Notes: generated from the sequence alone by a model not told the origin. A stretch of DNA of 64,000 bases from Saussurea involucrata (GCA_033807775.1 CM066317.1:36893870-36957869); one strand, 5' to 3'. Numbered from the stretch's first letter, positions 37,061 to 48,621 are shown. Numbers and translations are program-made.

Positions 37061-37261
37061 ATATAGGTAGTTGAAAATGTAATTTTTTTTGAACAGCAGT
37101 TGAAAATGTAATAACTCGTGTACGGACGATTTAAGGTTGACGCAATTTGTGAATTATCTAGATTCTTTCAGATGTTGTGTGCTCGAGAGTTGAAGAAGTC
37201 GGATGTGAATATGTGTATTTTTAAAAAATTGTATGTGTATTTTTATATGTGTAATTTTTAA

Positions 37262-37934
37262 AAATTGTATTAGTCATAAAAGATCTTGTCGGGTTATAAT
37301 GGACCTTAGTAAACTTCAGTAGTTCTTAATAAGTTGTAGTGGGTATTAATGGTCTTATAGAGTTCAATACACACCACGTGCATAAAATGCAATACATACA
37401 TGCATACAAACAAACAAACAAACACACACACACACATAATAAGCCACCCTTGTTATTTTTTGGGCCTTAATATGACATGGAGTGTCTTATTTAGCTATAA
37501 TGTTTCTTAATAAGCTTTTGGTGATTCTTAATAGGCTATAGTGGGTCTTAGTGGTCTTATCGAATGCAATATACACCGCAATCATATATGAGTACCGACC
37601 TGGATACAAACACGTAATAAGTAACCATTAGTGCTATTGGGCCTTGATAAGTCATAAAATGTTTTGTTGGCCTATAATGGTTCTTAATATGATTTAGTGG
37701 TTCTTAATAGACTATGGTGGGCCTTAGTGATCTTATAGAGCCCAATACATACAACATGCATACAAACACACGTAATCAGCTACCATTGGTATTTTTGGGC
37801 CTTAATAAGACAAGGAGTGTCTTATTGGCCTACAATGGTTCTTAATAAGCTTTTGGTGATTCTTAATAGGCTATAGTGGGTCTTAGTGATCTTATCGAAT
37901 GCAATATACACCACATGCATATATGAGTACCGAC
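37262..37934. repeat. Tandem repeat with ~335-bp dimeric unit, left block
   Basis: Two related half-units of about 167 bp alternate. Each contains 'gggcctt(a/g)ataag', 'ggcctacaatggttctt' and 'ttagtg.tcttat'. Successive 'gagtaccgac' words near 37591 and 37925 give a period of about 335 bp. The array is cut by element H at 37935 and resumes at 44577. Confidence 0.85.
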
Positions 37935-39294
37935 TGATAGGGCGGGTTAACACCCCCCTAAATCTAACCGCAAGTGTACGGTGTCGAAATCAAGTAATAC
38001 GTACGGTAAGTACGAGTATCGAATCCACGGGAACTAGGAACTAAGTATCACAATTACTATAATCACTATTAACTGAACTGTCGAATTGAGAGATGGTTGG
38101 TTTTTAAAACTAATTAATTGCAAGAACTAAAGAAATCGCAAACGAAACGACAAACATATTCGGAAAATTCAGATAGAGAAAACAGTTGAGGGTTGGAAAT
38201 CCTCAGGTTTTCACATGCAAACATCTGACTCACAACAATTACCAGTTAATTCCCATTAATGAATCCAATCTTCAAAATCACCGTTGTTCTCTTTCGAGCA
38301 ACAACGGGTTTTATTTTGAAAATGATAAGTTTTATCTTTCGATCTCAACCTATGGATTTCAAAATACATTAAGTGCCAGATTTATGTTAAACGGTTAGGT
38401 TTTATCTCTCGATTTAAACCTAACGGTTCAATTAAAGACTAAGACTTACTCGGTATATCTCTATCACCGATTTATCGTCTTAGGCATGCAATTCCTAATT
38501 CTAAGTAATAATTAATTCTCTCGAACTTAATTACTAACAAACAGATCAAATGTAAATTGGCCAAATTCACACAAGAATTAAACACAAAATTGCATACTTC
38601 ATTAATTAAGAAAAAACTGATAAAAATCACTCGTCATCTGTTCACATGCTTACAAACCTAATTCAATCCAACCCCCAACATCTTAAAGTTAGTTCATGAT
38701 GTTGGGGAAAAAAACGCAGGAGAAGAAACAAAGTATGTAAACATGATTAATGTAAACGTGAAAGATGTAAAGATGAAAACTATGATGAACTCCCTTCTCC
38801 CGGCTTTAATCCGCTACGCGTCGTGAATTACTCGTCGATCCATCCTCTATCTTGGCTCCAAACGGCGTGAATGGTCTCTGAAAATCGCCCCTGGAACTGC
38901 TCTGGCCGTCGTGTGCGAGTTGTGTATCGAATAATTACCTAAAACCCGATTAATAAAGCTGATTTTCGACAAACTGTGGCTTACGCGGTTTGCCACGCGA
39001 CTTGCAAGTCGCGTGGTAAGTCGCGCGTGTCTTTTTGGCTGCATGGGTCGATTTCTGGTTCGCGGATCGGGTCCTGGTTCGGTTGCGGGTCTTGGGCTTG
39101 ACTTTTGGGCTTCCGTTAGGCTTCGTTTGGACTCGTTTTAGGCTCTTTTTAGCTTCTTTTCCCGAGGAATGCCGCCTTTTAGATAACATGTACCAAACAC
39201 TAGATAAACCGTAAAATACACGCCTTTTTACTTGAATACAAGCCAATGTCATTGGTTTGAGAACTGAAAATAACGCCACAAAGTGGCGTTATCA
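37935..39294 (-). repeat. 3' LTR of element H
   Basis: 1,360 bp, TGATAGGGCGG...GGCGTTATCA. It contains a perfect 24-bp palindrome at 38993-39016 (core GACTTGCAAGTC). The minus-strand purine tract GGTTTGGGGTTGT abuts it at 39295-39307. Confidence 0.92.
38993..39016. other. 24-bp perfect palindrome in LTR H
   Basis: Arms CCACGCGACTTG / CAAGTCGCGTGG without a spacer, rich in CpG. The other LTR has it at 44270-44293. It could form a cruciform or RNA hairpin, or be a dimeric protein site. Confidence 0.9.
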
Positions 39295-39307
39295 ACAACC
39301 CCAAACC

Positions 39308-41230
39308 GAGCGTTGCTTGTCCCCAAGCAAATGAGCGATAAAAATAGAATAAAAGCATATATCTGTGAAATAATAACTGCACAATTCCCAATCGGTACCA
39401 AGTGATGCATCGGTGATTTCCCATACCCGTGAATGTCTATCTCACTCTCACCTCATTCTTATTTCGTCCGATCTATGACTTTCCATTGGGAGTTGAACTC
39501 GTGGCCATTCCGATTACATTAGGGTTAGACTAAGTCCAAACATACTAGGAAAAACATTTCGCCTCGACCCTACCTCACGGGTTACTCTCTTTGCACTCGA
39601 ACCTAGGTTATCGCTCATGTTGTCATGTTATGGAGGTTATGTACAAGAATACGCAATAATTTCATGACAACTAACATGAAAGACGCACAAGTGTCCAAAA
39701 GATTGATCCCAGAAGGAATCAAGTAGCAAGACAGGGACTATCGATAAAGGTGGTCGTATACCGTAATCACATCTTCCAAAAGATCATCCAGGTCTTTACA
39801 AGGGTTGTAATGGGGATAAGGTTAAGGCTATGAAACGAAGGGTAAGAGGATCAAAAATCCTTGGCGTGTCAATCATTGGCAGTTCTGAACTTTTCTACTT
39901 CAACCTCTATCATTTGGCCCTCTTTGTCACTATTGGAGTCGCTTTGACTCTCTTATTCAGCTGCTATAAATACTATCTGACTAACTGTATTTTTTTTTAG
40001 TTGGGACTTCATTGGTCCTCTTTATTTGATTGGGACAGCATTGGCCCTTTTTCTATCTTTTCTATTTCTCGGGTTACATTGACCCGTTTTATTCTCATGA
40101 CTGGCCTGTTCTATTCTTTTCTGCTCTATCTTTCGTAGTTCATCACTGCCTTTGATTTACACGCTTTCGGATAAGGGTTGGCTAAGGTTTATGGCTAAAG
40201 GTGTACTGGTGGGTTTAGAAACGAATAAGGTGCGTGTTTGGATGCAAAAGGGCTATGGATACACACAAAAGGGTGAAAGGGAACGATAGCTAAAATGGTT
40301 AAAAACAAAACACATAATGCCTGGAATCATATCTTAAGGTCCACACGATATGGTCTACTATACCCTTACCCAATATCCCGAGGTTCGTCTTTGCTACTCA
40401 ATGCAATAATGTAGTGAGATCATTCTACATTCACGACAAGGAATTCAAAAAAGTGTATAAGAATTAGGTGTATGAATCCCTCGAAATGAAAAACGTCTTT
40501 TAGGCTCAAAACTCACTATCAGGTGGTCTCCACTAATGTCCCTAGTCATGTCCTTTCCCGGTCCTTCCCTAACGGTCACGTCACTATCACCAGATTCTTC
40601 CCACAATGGTTGGTCTCAATCATTCAAAACAAAAAATTTAGCTATTATGATCTAGACACTCAGAAGTGCAGGAAATCTACGTGCATACTTGGGCCCGATT
40701 GGGCAACCCCAAACCTTACCCACACATTTTCCCCAATGAGCAAGTAAAGTTGTAGGCGATGCGACTCAATCATTGTGCAGTTATTACAGTTATCACAAAG
40801 GACAGGTAAGGCATTACATAACATCAAAAGAAAACCCAACATTTCTAATATGGGCACCCCAAACCTAGGTCGTGGCCTAGGTTTTCCAATAAAAGCCAAC
40901 CCCAAACCTCGGTAAAACCGAGGTTTACACAGGGTTAAAAGTGAGTGTGTAGATGTTTTAAAAAATGAGGCACCCCAATCCTAAGTGAAACTTAGGTTTG
41001 TTGCATCTCGTGTGACTAAAATAGACTAAAACATCATACACCACTCGTTTAGCAGAAAAAGTTAGAACATACCTGTTTGCCCGGACCGAGAGGATTTTTG
41101 AAAGGTTGAGCATCAATCGGAGGAGATAAGGAGAGCATGCAAAACAAAGAAAATCAAAGCACAAGACAAAATGCAGGAAGATAAAACACACAAAGCAAGA
41201 AAGGAAACAAAAACTGCACGAAAAACTAAA
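39308..41230 (-). other. Element H region downstream of protease
   Basis: About 1.9 kb between the polypurine tract and the post-protease segment. No coding recognised. On the + strand 'accccaaacc' and 'ccaatcctaagtgaaacttagg' words recur near 40858-41000. Small frames here have no domain. Confidence 0.5.
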
Positions 41231-41248
41231 CAAGGCACAAGGGACTCC

Positions 41249-41290
41249 CGCGGTTTAGCCCGCGACTTGCAGGTCGCGTGGCAAACCGCG
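41249..41290. other. Long imperfect palindrome inside element H
   Basis: CGCGGTTT...AAACCGCG arms enclose GCGACTTGCAGGTCGC, 42 bp in all with few mismatches. It resembles the LTR H palindrome (shared CGCGACTTGCA). A second CGCGG...CCGCG pair follows at about 41324-41354. Confidence 0.8.
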
Positions 41291-41539
41291 TAACCTACTG
41301 TTTCAGACAACAAACAGAGGGCCCCGCGGCTTGCTGCGCGCTATGCAAACCGCGTGTAAAGCCACGTATGTCCCTGTTTCAAAATATTTTTGGCTTTTTC
41401 GATTTTTCGATTTTTATGGTTTTTTCGGGAATAAAAACACACTCAAACTAAAAATAATAAAAGGAAACAAACCTTGGTGGGTTGTGGGTTGCCTCCCACC
41501 CAGCGCCTTATTTAAAGTCGTGGCACGACTGTGCGGTTT

Positions 41540-42718
41540 TCAACTTGGCTCCGTATCCGCGGGGTCAAATCGCCCACACTTGCGATTCTTCGCGGATTCT
41601 TCTATCGTCGGTCTTCCATGACCAGCTCCGGATCCTTCTTCTTTTCCAACTCGCACTTTCTCAAACATTTTGAACATCACCTTCTCGCCGCCAACTCTGA
41701 AGGTCACCTCTCCTTCCTCCACATCAATCAGTGATCGGCTCGTGGCCAGGAATGATCGTCCCAAAATTAACGGGACCTCTTCATCTTCGTCTATATCTAT
41801 GACTACGAAGTCGACTGGAAAGTAAAACTTACCGACCTTGATCAACACGTCTTCGATCACTCCATATGGGTATCTGATTGATCGATCGGCGAGCTTTAAC
41901 GTCATGTATGTCGGGCTTACCTCACCCAGGCCGAGTTTCCTGAAAATAGAAAGAGGCATCAGGTTAATACTTGCCCCTAAATCACATAAAACTTTATTAA
42001 AAGTAAACTCCCCAATCTGAATAGGGATAGAGAAACTCCCTGGATCTTTAAGCTTCGGGGGAAGCTTATTCTGAAAAATCGCGCTGCACTCTTCAGTGAG
42101 TGCAACGGTGGCCTGGTGATCGATCGCCCTCTTTTTGGATAAGATCTCTTTCATGAATTTCATGTAAGAGGGCATTTGCGCCAACGCATCTGCAAAAGGG
42201 ATATTAATGGTTAACTTTTTAAATACATCAATAAACTTAGAGAAATTAACATCATCCTTGTGCTCTTTCAGTCTATTCGGGTATGGCATTCTCAGAATTT
42301 CCGGCTTGACCGGTGGTTGCTTTAGCTTGTTCTCTTCACACTGCTTGCTCTTTTCACCCTCCGAGTTCTCTTTTATTGCACACTCTTTATCAGCTTCTAG
42401 TTCAGTCACTTTAATGCTCTCGATCTCTTTCTCTTTCGGACCGGTCTCCCTTGATGACGACTCTCGTAATGGTTCTCCATTCAGCTCCTTGCCATTTCTC
42501 AGATAAATGGCATTGCATGTTTCCCGGTTAGTCATTTCGGTTTGACTGGGAAAGGTTCCGGGAGGTCGGTTTTGTAGAGCTTCACTAATCTGCCCCACTT
42601 GCCTCTCGAGAATCTTAATTGAAGTCGTATTCTGATCGGTTGCAGCTTTGACTGTACTCACCGTGCTCGCTAATCCCTCAACCGTACTTTCCATCTTCGT
42701 CATGAACTCCATCATCAT
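41540..42718 (-). CDS. Gag C-terminus and aspartic protease of element H
   Basis: 392 residues from the ATG at 42718. The first ~95 residues are gag tail (MESTVEGLASTVSTVKAATD, RPPGTFPSQTE). The middle has KFIDVFKKLTINIPFADALAQMP-type sequence preceding protease in Athila-like gypsy elements. The protease lies around residues 220-330, with CDLGASINLMPLS (catalytic Asp in DLGA, usual for this group), LADRSIRYPYGVIEDVLIKV and the flap/end motif VPLILGRSFLATSRSLIDV. RT should follow; instead the frame ends soon after in GRFDPADTEPS, next to sequence normally downstream of integrase. The frame is open, so a protease could in principle be made. An in-frame TAG separates it from the upstream gag piece. 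Confidence 0.82.
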   Translation of the reverse strand: MMMEFMTKMESTVEGLASTVSTVKAATDQNTTSIKILERQVGQISEALQNRPPGTFPSQTEMTNRETCNAIYLRNGKELNGEPLRESSSRETGPKEKEIESIKVTELEADKECAIKENSEGEKSKQCEENKLKQPPVKPEILRMPYPNRLKEHKDDVNFSKFIDVFKKLTINIPFADALAQMPSYMKFMKEILSKKRAIDHQATVALTEECSAIFQNKLPPKLKDPGSFSIPIQIGEFTFNKVLCDLGASINLMPLSIFRKLGLGEVSPTYMTLKLADRSIRYPYGVIEDVLIKVGKFYFPVDFVVIDIDEDEEVPLILGRSFLATSRSLIDVEEGEVTFRVGGEKVMFKMFEKVRVGKEEGSGAGHGRPTIEESAKNRKCGRFDPADTEPS

Positions 42719-42730
42719 GTCATCAAGTCC

Positions 42731-43054
42731 CTAATTCTTCTCTCCGGATGGTCCTTCGTTCCTTTGGTTGAAACCTGGAGGACGGTAAGCATTGTTAGTA
42801 TTAGAATAATTCGAAGAGTTAGAAAAATTACCTTGTTGTTGACCGGGTTGACTCCATGAAAAATTGGGGTGTTTCTTCCACCCCTCGTTATATGTATTGG
42901 AGAACGGATCATTGCGTGGAGGTGGTCTCTCGTCGTCGGACATCTCGAACTTTAGATTTCTTTTAACTTTAGCTTCCTTGCGCAGCCGACGAGCGGTTCT
43001 TTCGATCTCCGGATCAAATTGTTCGATTTCCTTCCCTCGGGCCGTCCTTGGCAT
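42731..43054 (-). pseudogene. Internally deleted gag of element H
   Basis: From ATG 43054, a 107-residue frame starts MPRTARGKEIEQFDPEIERT, an Athila-like gag N-terminus, and after about 48 residues passes directly to RNDPFSNTYNEGWKKHPNFS, the region that normally follows the ~200-residue gag core. It ends at TAG 42731-42733, in frame with the protease ORF starting at 42718. The TAG is followed by GGACTT. It is either a nonsense mutation or, less likely, a readthrough stop. Confidence 0.72.
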
Positions 43055-43187
43055 AAACCAATTAGTACCTGAAAGAAAGTAAGCGAGATTAGTGATCCAG
43101 AAACTGAAAGTGATGGAATAAAACAACGAAAAAAAATGTCCAATCTAATAGCGCTTATAGCTGGTAGTGCTATTAGTTGCAACTAGT

Positions 43188-43205
43188 TCCCCGGCAACGA
43201 CGCCA
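43188..43205 (-). other. Primer-binding site of element H (tRNA-Asp type)
   Basis: On the minus strand TGGCGTCGTTGCCGGGGA, six bases inside the 5' LTR. It matches the tRNA-Asp 3' complement used by Athila-type elements except for one base. Confidence 0.8.
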
Positions 43206-43211
43206 AAAACT

Positions 43212-44571
43212 TGATAGGGCGGGTTAACACCCCCCTAAATCTAACCGCAAGTGTACGGTGTCGAAATCAAGTAATTTGTACGGTAAGTACGAGTATCGAA
43301 TCCACGGGAACTAGGAACTAAGTATCACAATTACTATAATCACTATTAACTGAACTGTCGAATTGAGAGATGGTTGGTTTTTAAAACTAATTAATTGCAA
43401 GAACTAAAGAAATCGCAAACGAAACAGCAAACAGATTCGGAAAATTCAGATAGAGAAAACAGTTGAGGGTTGGAAATCCTCAGGTTTTCACATGCAAACA
43501 TCTGACTCACAACAATTACCAGTTAATTCCCATTAATGAATCCAATCTTCAAAATCACCGTTGTTCTCTTTCGAGCAACAACGAGTTTTATTTTGAAAAG
43601 GATAAGTTTTATCTTTCGATCTCAACCTGTGGATTTCAAAATACATTAAGTGCCAGATTTATGTTAAACGGTTAGGTTTTATCTCTCGATTTCAACCTAA
43701 CGGTTCAATTAAAGACTAAGACTTACTCGGTATATCTCTATCACCGATTTATCGTCTTGGGCATGCAATTCCTAATTCTAAGTAATAATTAATTCTCTCG
43801 AACTTAATTACTAACAAACAGATCAAATGTAAATTGGCCAAATTCACACAAGCATTAAACACAAAATTGCATAATTCATTAATTAAGGAAAAACTGATAA
43901 AAATCACTCGTCATCTGTTCACATGCTTACAAACCTAATTCAATCCAACCCCAACATCTTAAAGTTAGTTCATGATGTTGGGGAACAAAAACGCAGGAGA
44001 AGAAACAAAGTATGTAAACATGATTAATGTAAACGTGAAAGATGTAAAGATGAAAACTATGATGAACTTCCTTCTCCCGGCTTTAATCCGCTACGCGTCG
44101 TGAATTACTCGTCGATCCGTCCTCTATCTTGGCTCCAAACGGCGTGAATGGTCTCTGAAAATCGCCCCTGGAACTGCTCTGGCCGTCGTGTGCGAGTTGT
44201 GTATCGAATAATGACCTAAAACCCGATTAATAAAGCTGATTTTCGACAAACAGTGGCTTACGCGGTTTGCCACGCGACTTGCAAGTCGCGTGGTAAGTCG
44301 CGCGTGTCTTTTTGGCTGCATGGGTCGATTTCTAGTTCGCGGATCGGGTCCTGGTTCGGTTGCGGGTCTTGGGCTTGACTTTTGGGCTTCCGTTAGGCTT
44401 CGTTTGGACTCGTTTTAGGCTCATTTTAGCTTCTTTTCCCGAGGAATGCCGCCTTTTAGATAACCTGTATCAAACACTAGATAAACCGTAAAATACACGC
44501 CTTTTTACTTGAATACAAGCCAATCTCATTGGTTTGAGAACTGAAAATAACGCCACAAAGTGGCGTTATCA
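43212..44571 (-). repeat. 5' LTR of element H
   Basis: 1,360 bp, same length as the left LTR, about 26 differences by eye. Followed by the duplication CCGAC (44572-44576); the left copy is at 37930-37934. Confidence 0.92.
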
Positions 44572-44576
44572 CCGAC

Positions 44577-45412
44577 CTGGATACAAACACGTAATAAGTC
44601 AACATTAGTGCTATTGGGCCTTGATAAGTCATAAAAGGTATTGTTGGCCTATAATGGTTCTTAATAGGATTTAGTGGTTCTTTTTTTTTGATAAGGTTCA
44701 TCTAGGCTTTGCATAGACTACATCCTTGGCAATTTGGAAACAAACAAACCAAGCGCCCGTCTGAGACTAAGTCTGGCCACAGAATGCTGACGCCTGGACT
44801 CGAACCCGGGGTGGATAGGATATTCCACCACATCCCCCCAAGCCCTAGCCAACACGCCACCACCCTTGTTGGTTCCTAATAGACTATGGTGGGCCTTAGT
44901 GATCTTATAGAGCCCAATACATACCACATGCATACAAACACATGTAATTAGCTACCATTGGTATTTTTGGGCCTTAATAAGACAAGGAGTGTCTTATTGG
45001 CCTACAATGGTTCTCAATAAGCTTTTGGTGATTCTTAATAGGCTATAGTGGGTCTTAGTGGTCTTATCGAATGCAATATACACCACATGCATATATGAGT
45101 ACCGACCTGGATACAAACACGTAATAAGTCAACATTAGTGCTATTGGGCCTTGATAAGTCATAAAAGGTATTGTTGGCCTATAATGGTTCTTAATAGGAT
45201 TTAGTGGTTTTTAATAGACTATGGTGGGCCTTAGTGACCTTATAGAGCCCAATACATACCACATGCATACAAACACACGTAATCAGCTACCATTGGTATT
45301 TTTGGGCCTTAATAAGACAAGGAGTGTCTTATTGGCCTACAATGGTTCTTAATAAGCTTTTGGTGATTCTTAATAGGCTATAGTGGGTCTTGGTGGTCTT
45401 ATCGAATGCAAT
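44577..45412. repeat. Tandem repeat with ~335-bp dimeric unit, right block
   Basis: Continues the array broken by element H, with 'accgacctgg' at about 44571 and 45101. That interval is 530 bases, and subtracting the SINE and its duplication gives 335. Units here are nearly identical to those at 37480-37920. Confidence 0.85.
44681..44869 (-). mobile_element. tRNA-derived SINE in the tandem repeat
   Basis: 189 bp. On the minus strand it starts AACAAGGGTGGTGGCGTG, carries an A-box-like GTTGGCTAGGGC, a B box GGGTTCGAGTCC, and ends ATCAAAAAAAAA. The flanking duplication TGGTTC is at 44675-44680 and 44870-44875. Other units of the tandem repeat show the empty site (tggttcttaatagac, e.g. near 37694), which confirms both ends. 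Confidence 0.88.
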
Positions 45413-46310
45413 TACAGTTCTTTAAGACGGTTCATTAACAACCATTGAGTCAAATATGATTCGTCAATGACCATTATTGTTCATTAAGAGTAATTGGAGT
45501 CGATCAAGGCCATTAAGAGTCACTCAAACCCATAAAGGCCCAATGAGGTTCATTAAGATCATTTTTTACCATTGTCACCGTAACTTCCCTTGTTACGTTT
45601 CTCACCTTAACCTTTTTCATTTGATTACCATCATATAGTTGATCTGATTATCAACCGTTAGATGCACATTAGTATACGATTTATGGGTGAGTTTGAGATT
45701 ATAAGTGATCAAGGGTTTAGATCCAGTTATCACGTTTCTCATGTTAACTCAACTTCTCACACGATGATATGTCACAATTGTTATTTATCATTTAAAATCA
45801 TATATTTATCTTTTAAAGTTTATTATCGTTTATTTAAAATAATATATTTAATATTTAAAAGTTATCATTAAGAACTCTTTCTAATCCTAATTAACTATCA
45901 TAAATAAAATTCACGTCTTCTTTTTTTCGTTTCCAATATTTTTTTCATTTCCCTCTCCTTTTCATTTCACTCTATCTACAAACACAAACCCTAGTTGCTC
46001 AAAGGGTTTTCCAGATTCTCGATTTGAACCCCAAATCCACTAACCAGAGTTCGATTACTCTTCAAATTTCAAACCCAATAAAACACTTAGGGCTTCATCA
46101 TCTTCCAAGATCGAATCCATCCAACTGGATGAAAGAACGGGCTCTACCAAGGTACGTCCCCATTTTGTATCACCATATAATCAATTTCTTATACATGTAA
46201 GGCTTCTCTATGTAATTTCTTGTTGATTATGGTTTTATATAAGCCAATCTTGTTAAGAAAGATGGCTTTTTTCATTTAATTCATTAGGGTATGTTTGGTT
46301 TGCGCATGTG
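45413..46310. other. CACTA interior: MITE-like stretch and 5'UTR-like sequence
   Basis: 45413-45770 holds GGTTCATTAAGA words and a MITE-like segment (45589-45765). At 45950-46150 the composition looks like a plant leader and first exon (cacaaaccctag, gatcgaatccatcc) followed by a good donor at accaagGTACGT near 46150. No protein is identified. Confidence 0.35.
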
Positions 46311-46319
46311 GCTTAATGG

Positions 46320-47290
46320 AAATGTACACACACGAAGAACACAAGGGGCATGGAGCTGCTGTCAACAGATTGAGTCGAGAAGAGGAGCACACAGGTAGGT
46401 TCGTATACGATTCTGTTGATTCACAAAGGCAAAGACCCTGACTCTCGTCACAAACTTCTCGATGTGAGGTACAATACGAAACCCAACAAAAATTTGAAGT
46501 TATTTGAGTATGATTTGCTGTTTTGCTTTGTGATTTTTTGCTACTGATGTTTTACTTTAAGTTCTCTGTTTGCGTATTTATAAGCTCTGAGATTTATCAT
46601 CGCCATTTATATATTATGGTGGGTTTGGTTTTGTGTCAAAAACTTCTTGTTGGTGCTTGTTTGATAGAAATTTAGATAGGATGGTGAGTTTGGTAGGCTA
46701 AATCCTTGAAGTAATTTTCATTGCGTGGTGCGTGGACTTGATTTTTGTTTGGAACTTTTTAGTGTTGTCAATCTGATTCCAATGGTTATGAGATTCTCGC
46801 TACATGTTAATCTACTCGTATTATGTTTAGAATTTTTAACCATTTCATTAATTTAACAATTTATGAAAGGGTTGTAGGTGTTAGAAACATGTTACTTAAC
46901 GAATTACCGAACAAAACAACCCTTTAGAAGCTCTTAAAGAAAACTTTGGGTTGTTAGAAATATAATTCATTCGGTCTCTGCGATTCTCCGGTCCTTGGTG
47001 ATGGTAAGCATGATAAGTTTCACCATCTTTTAGGTCTTGCCCACCAACTGTTCGACTATATTACTCTTTTAGTTCGCTTTCCACCAATTGCACTTATTCC
47101 ATCATCCGGGCTACAGAATTAGACGAGATATAATATTTCTGTGTACCAGGAAATTGTAGAGAAACTATCAGAAATTGGAGGCAGGTTGGACTATCCCCGT
47201 CTTACTGAAGAGCTTGTTCAGGATATCTTAAAAGATTTGGAGAGATCGAGCCATACAGGTATCTCTGTCAATTTGAATTGCTATAGTTGA
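46320..47290 (+). pseudogene. Possible captured host-gene fragments in the CACTA element
   Basis: Two exon-like islands sit in intron-like T-rich sequence. One is 46318-46393, opening MEMYTHEEHKGHGAAVNRLS and running to a donor-like cacagGTAGGT. The other is about 47150-47268, encoding YQEIVEKLSEIGGRL and LTEELVQDILKDLERSSH before a donor-like acagGTATCT. They are compact, acidic/basic and unlike transposon protein. I do not recognise the gene. CACTA elements are known to capture host exons, so capture is a reasonable inference. Confidence 0.35.
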
Positions 47291-47794
47291 GTAGTTATTT
47301 GGCATGCAGACAAGTATAATAGGTTTTTTTTTTTACTTTTGTAATGTTTTCAATTTGCAGTTTACATCTTCATAGATTAATCGTAAATCCTCCATTTATC
47401 CATTTAAAGAGAACCTTTGTTGATTCTATCTTAGTTAATTATGGTGGCTGTTTAGAGAAAATCGAGAAAATATTCCTTTTTTGCAACATAAAAATCGAAC
47501 TCTTGGATATTAAATGCTCACGAGAGAAATGAATTTCTTCATATTGTTTCCAACAATGAACTAATTTATCGTATTATTGGGATATTAAATTTACCTTCTC
47601 ACGTGAGAAGTTGAGGTTAATGTGAGAAGTGTATCTGCACAGTTAATCACTAGTACTCATAGACGATTGGAGGACAAAATCCAAGTCACTTGCCTCTTAG
47701 GAATCGACAAGTCGAGATTTTATATGCTATAATTAGTTCCCGGACATTATAGGCGAAAATCATACAGAAGCTCTTAAATATTTGGTTCTTTGCC

Positions 47795-48046
47795 ATGTGT
47801 TTTTTTCGAGGAATGGGTTGCTTGGCGATTCGAGCTCCAAGGATGAGAGGTCTGGCGAAGGGAACCTCTATGCCGGTGTCTACGGTTAATGAGGATGATT
47901 TGCGGCGACAACTTGCCGAGCGTGACGAGGAGATTCGGTTACTAAAAGAGGGACAAGAAGAGGCAAAAAAGGAAGCCGCCGATCAAAGAGATTTTATCTT
48001 TGATGCGTGTGGTGGTGCTAGTGATGCAAAACGAACAATGCTTTAG
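47795..48046 (+). CDS. Short coiled-coil ORF near the CACTA right end
   Basis: An 83-codon frame. Residues 30-65 (DDLRRQLAERDEEIRLLKEG, then QEEAKKEAADQRD) form a clear heptad-type coiled coil. The N-terminus may be an artefact, and the ATG at 47811 or one within 47840-47880 could serve instead. It may be the C-terminal exon of a CACTA accessory or transposase protein, many of which end in a coiled coil, or a host fragment. Confidence 0.35.
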   Translation: MCFFRGMGCLAIRAPRMRGLAKGTSMPVSTVNEDDLRRQLAERDEEIRLLKEGQEEAKKEAADQRDFIFDACGGASDAKRTML

Positions 48047-48249
48047 GTTAATTTTTTATATTTATGTTTTCGAACTTGTTACCTACTTTTGTACACATTT
48101 AGGAAAAACGTTATATTTCAATTATTGAATTTATTAGTTTTGTTTGATCATTGGAGTTGTTTGCCAATTCACACGAGTTTGTTTGTTTACGAGAGTTTGT
48201 AGAAAACATGCAAGTATATAATTGCATCATGGTGCACAAAATGAGCGGT

Positions 48250-48621
48250 AATATTTTTTTTATATAAAACATCTTAGGCAACTTATCTATAAGTGTTGCC
48301 TAAGAGAAACATTATATTAATTTAATCGTAGTTCAAAAGCAACATACGTAGTAGAGTATGTTGTCTAAGTTGATATCTTAGGCAACACATGCATAAATCT
48401 AATGTTGCCTTAGTGTTTCTTTGGTGCAACATATGTTTTTTTTCATAGGCAACATAACCTATTGTGTGTTGCTTAAGGAGTCCGCTTAGGCAACATATGG
48501 TGTTTGCTTATGTTGCCTAGGTTCTTATGCAACATTGAGAAGGCAACATAGGCATGTTGCCTAAGTCTTAGGCAACACATAAACCCCTCTTAGGCAACAT
48601 TTTTCCATTGTTGCCTAAGTG
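48250..48621. repeat. CACTA right subterminal repeats
   Basis: Dense copies of cttaggcaac / ttgcctaag in both orientations, matching those at 36613-37060 and ending against the right inverted repeat. Confidence 0.85.

Larger units (their letters stand above)
37935..44571 (-). mobile_element. Element H: Ty3/gypsy derivative with protease but no RT/integrase
   Basis: 6,637 bp, minus strand, LTRs of 1,360 bp (37935-39294 and 43212-44571), duplication CCGAC. The primer site (43188-43205) matches the tRNA-Asp type used by Athila-like elements with one apparent change. Internally an N-terminal gag piece is joined directly to the gag C-terminal tail, then protease, then sequence normally found after integrase. 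The gag core and the RT-RNase H-integrase block are missing, so the element is a deletion derivative needing helper proteins. The LTRs differ by about 1.9% by eye, and the two deletions have not prevented recent movement. Confidence 0.88.

Noticed and set aside
44740..44860. tRNA gene on the minus strand
   Set aside because: The B box is good but the acceptor stem is missing, and the element has a poly(A) tail and target duplication, so it is a SINE.
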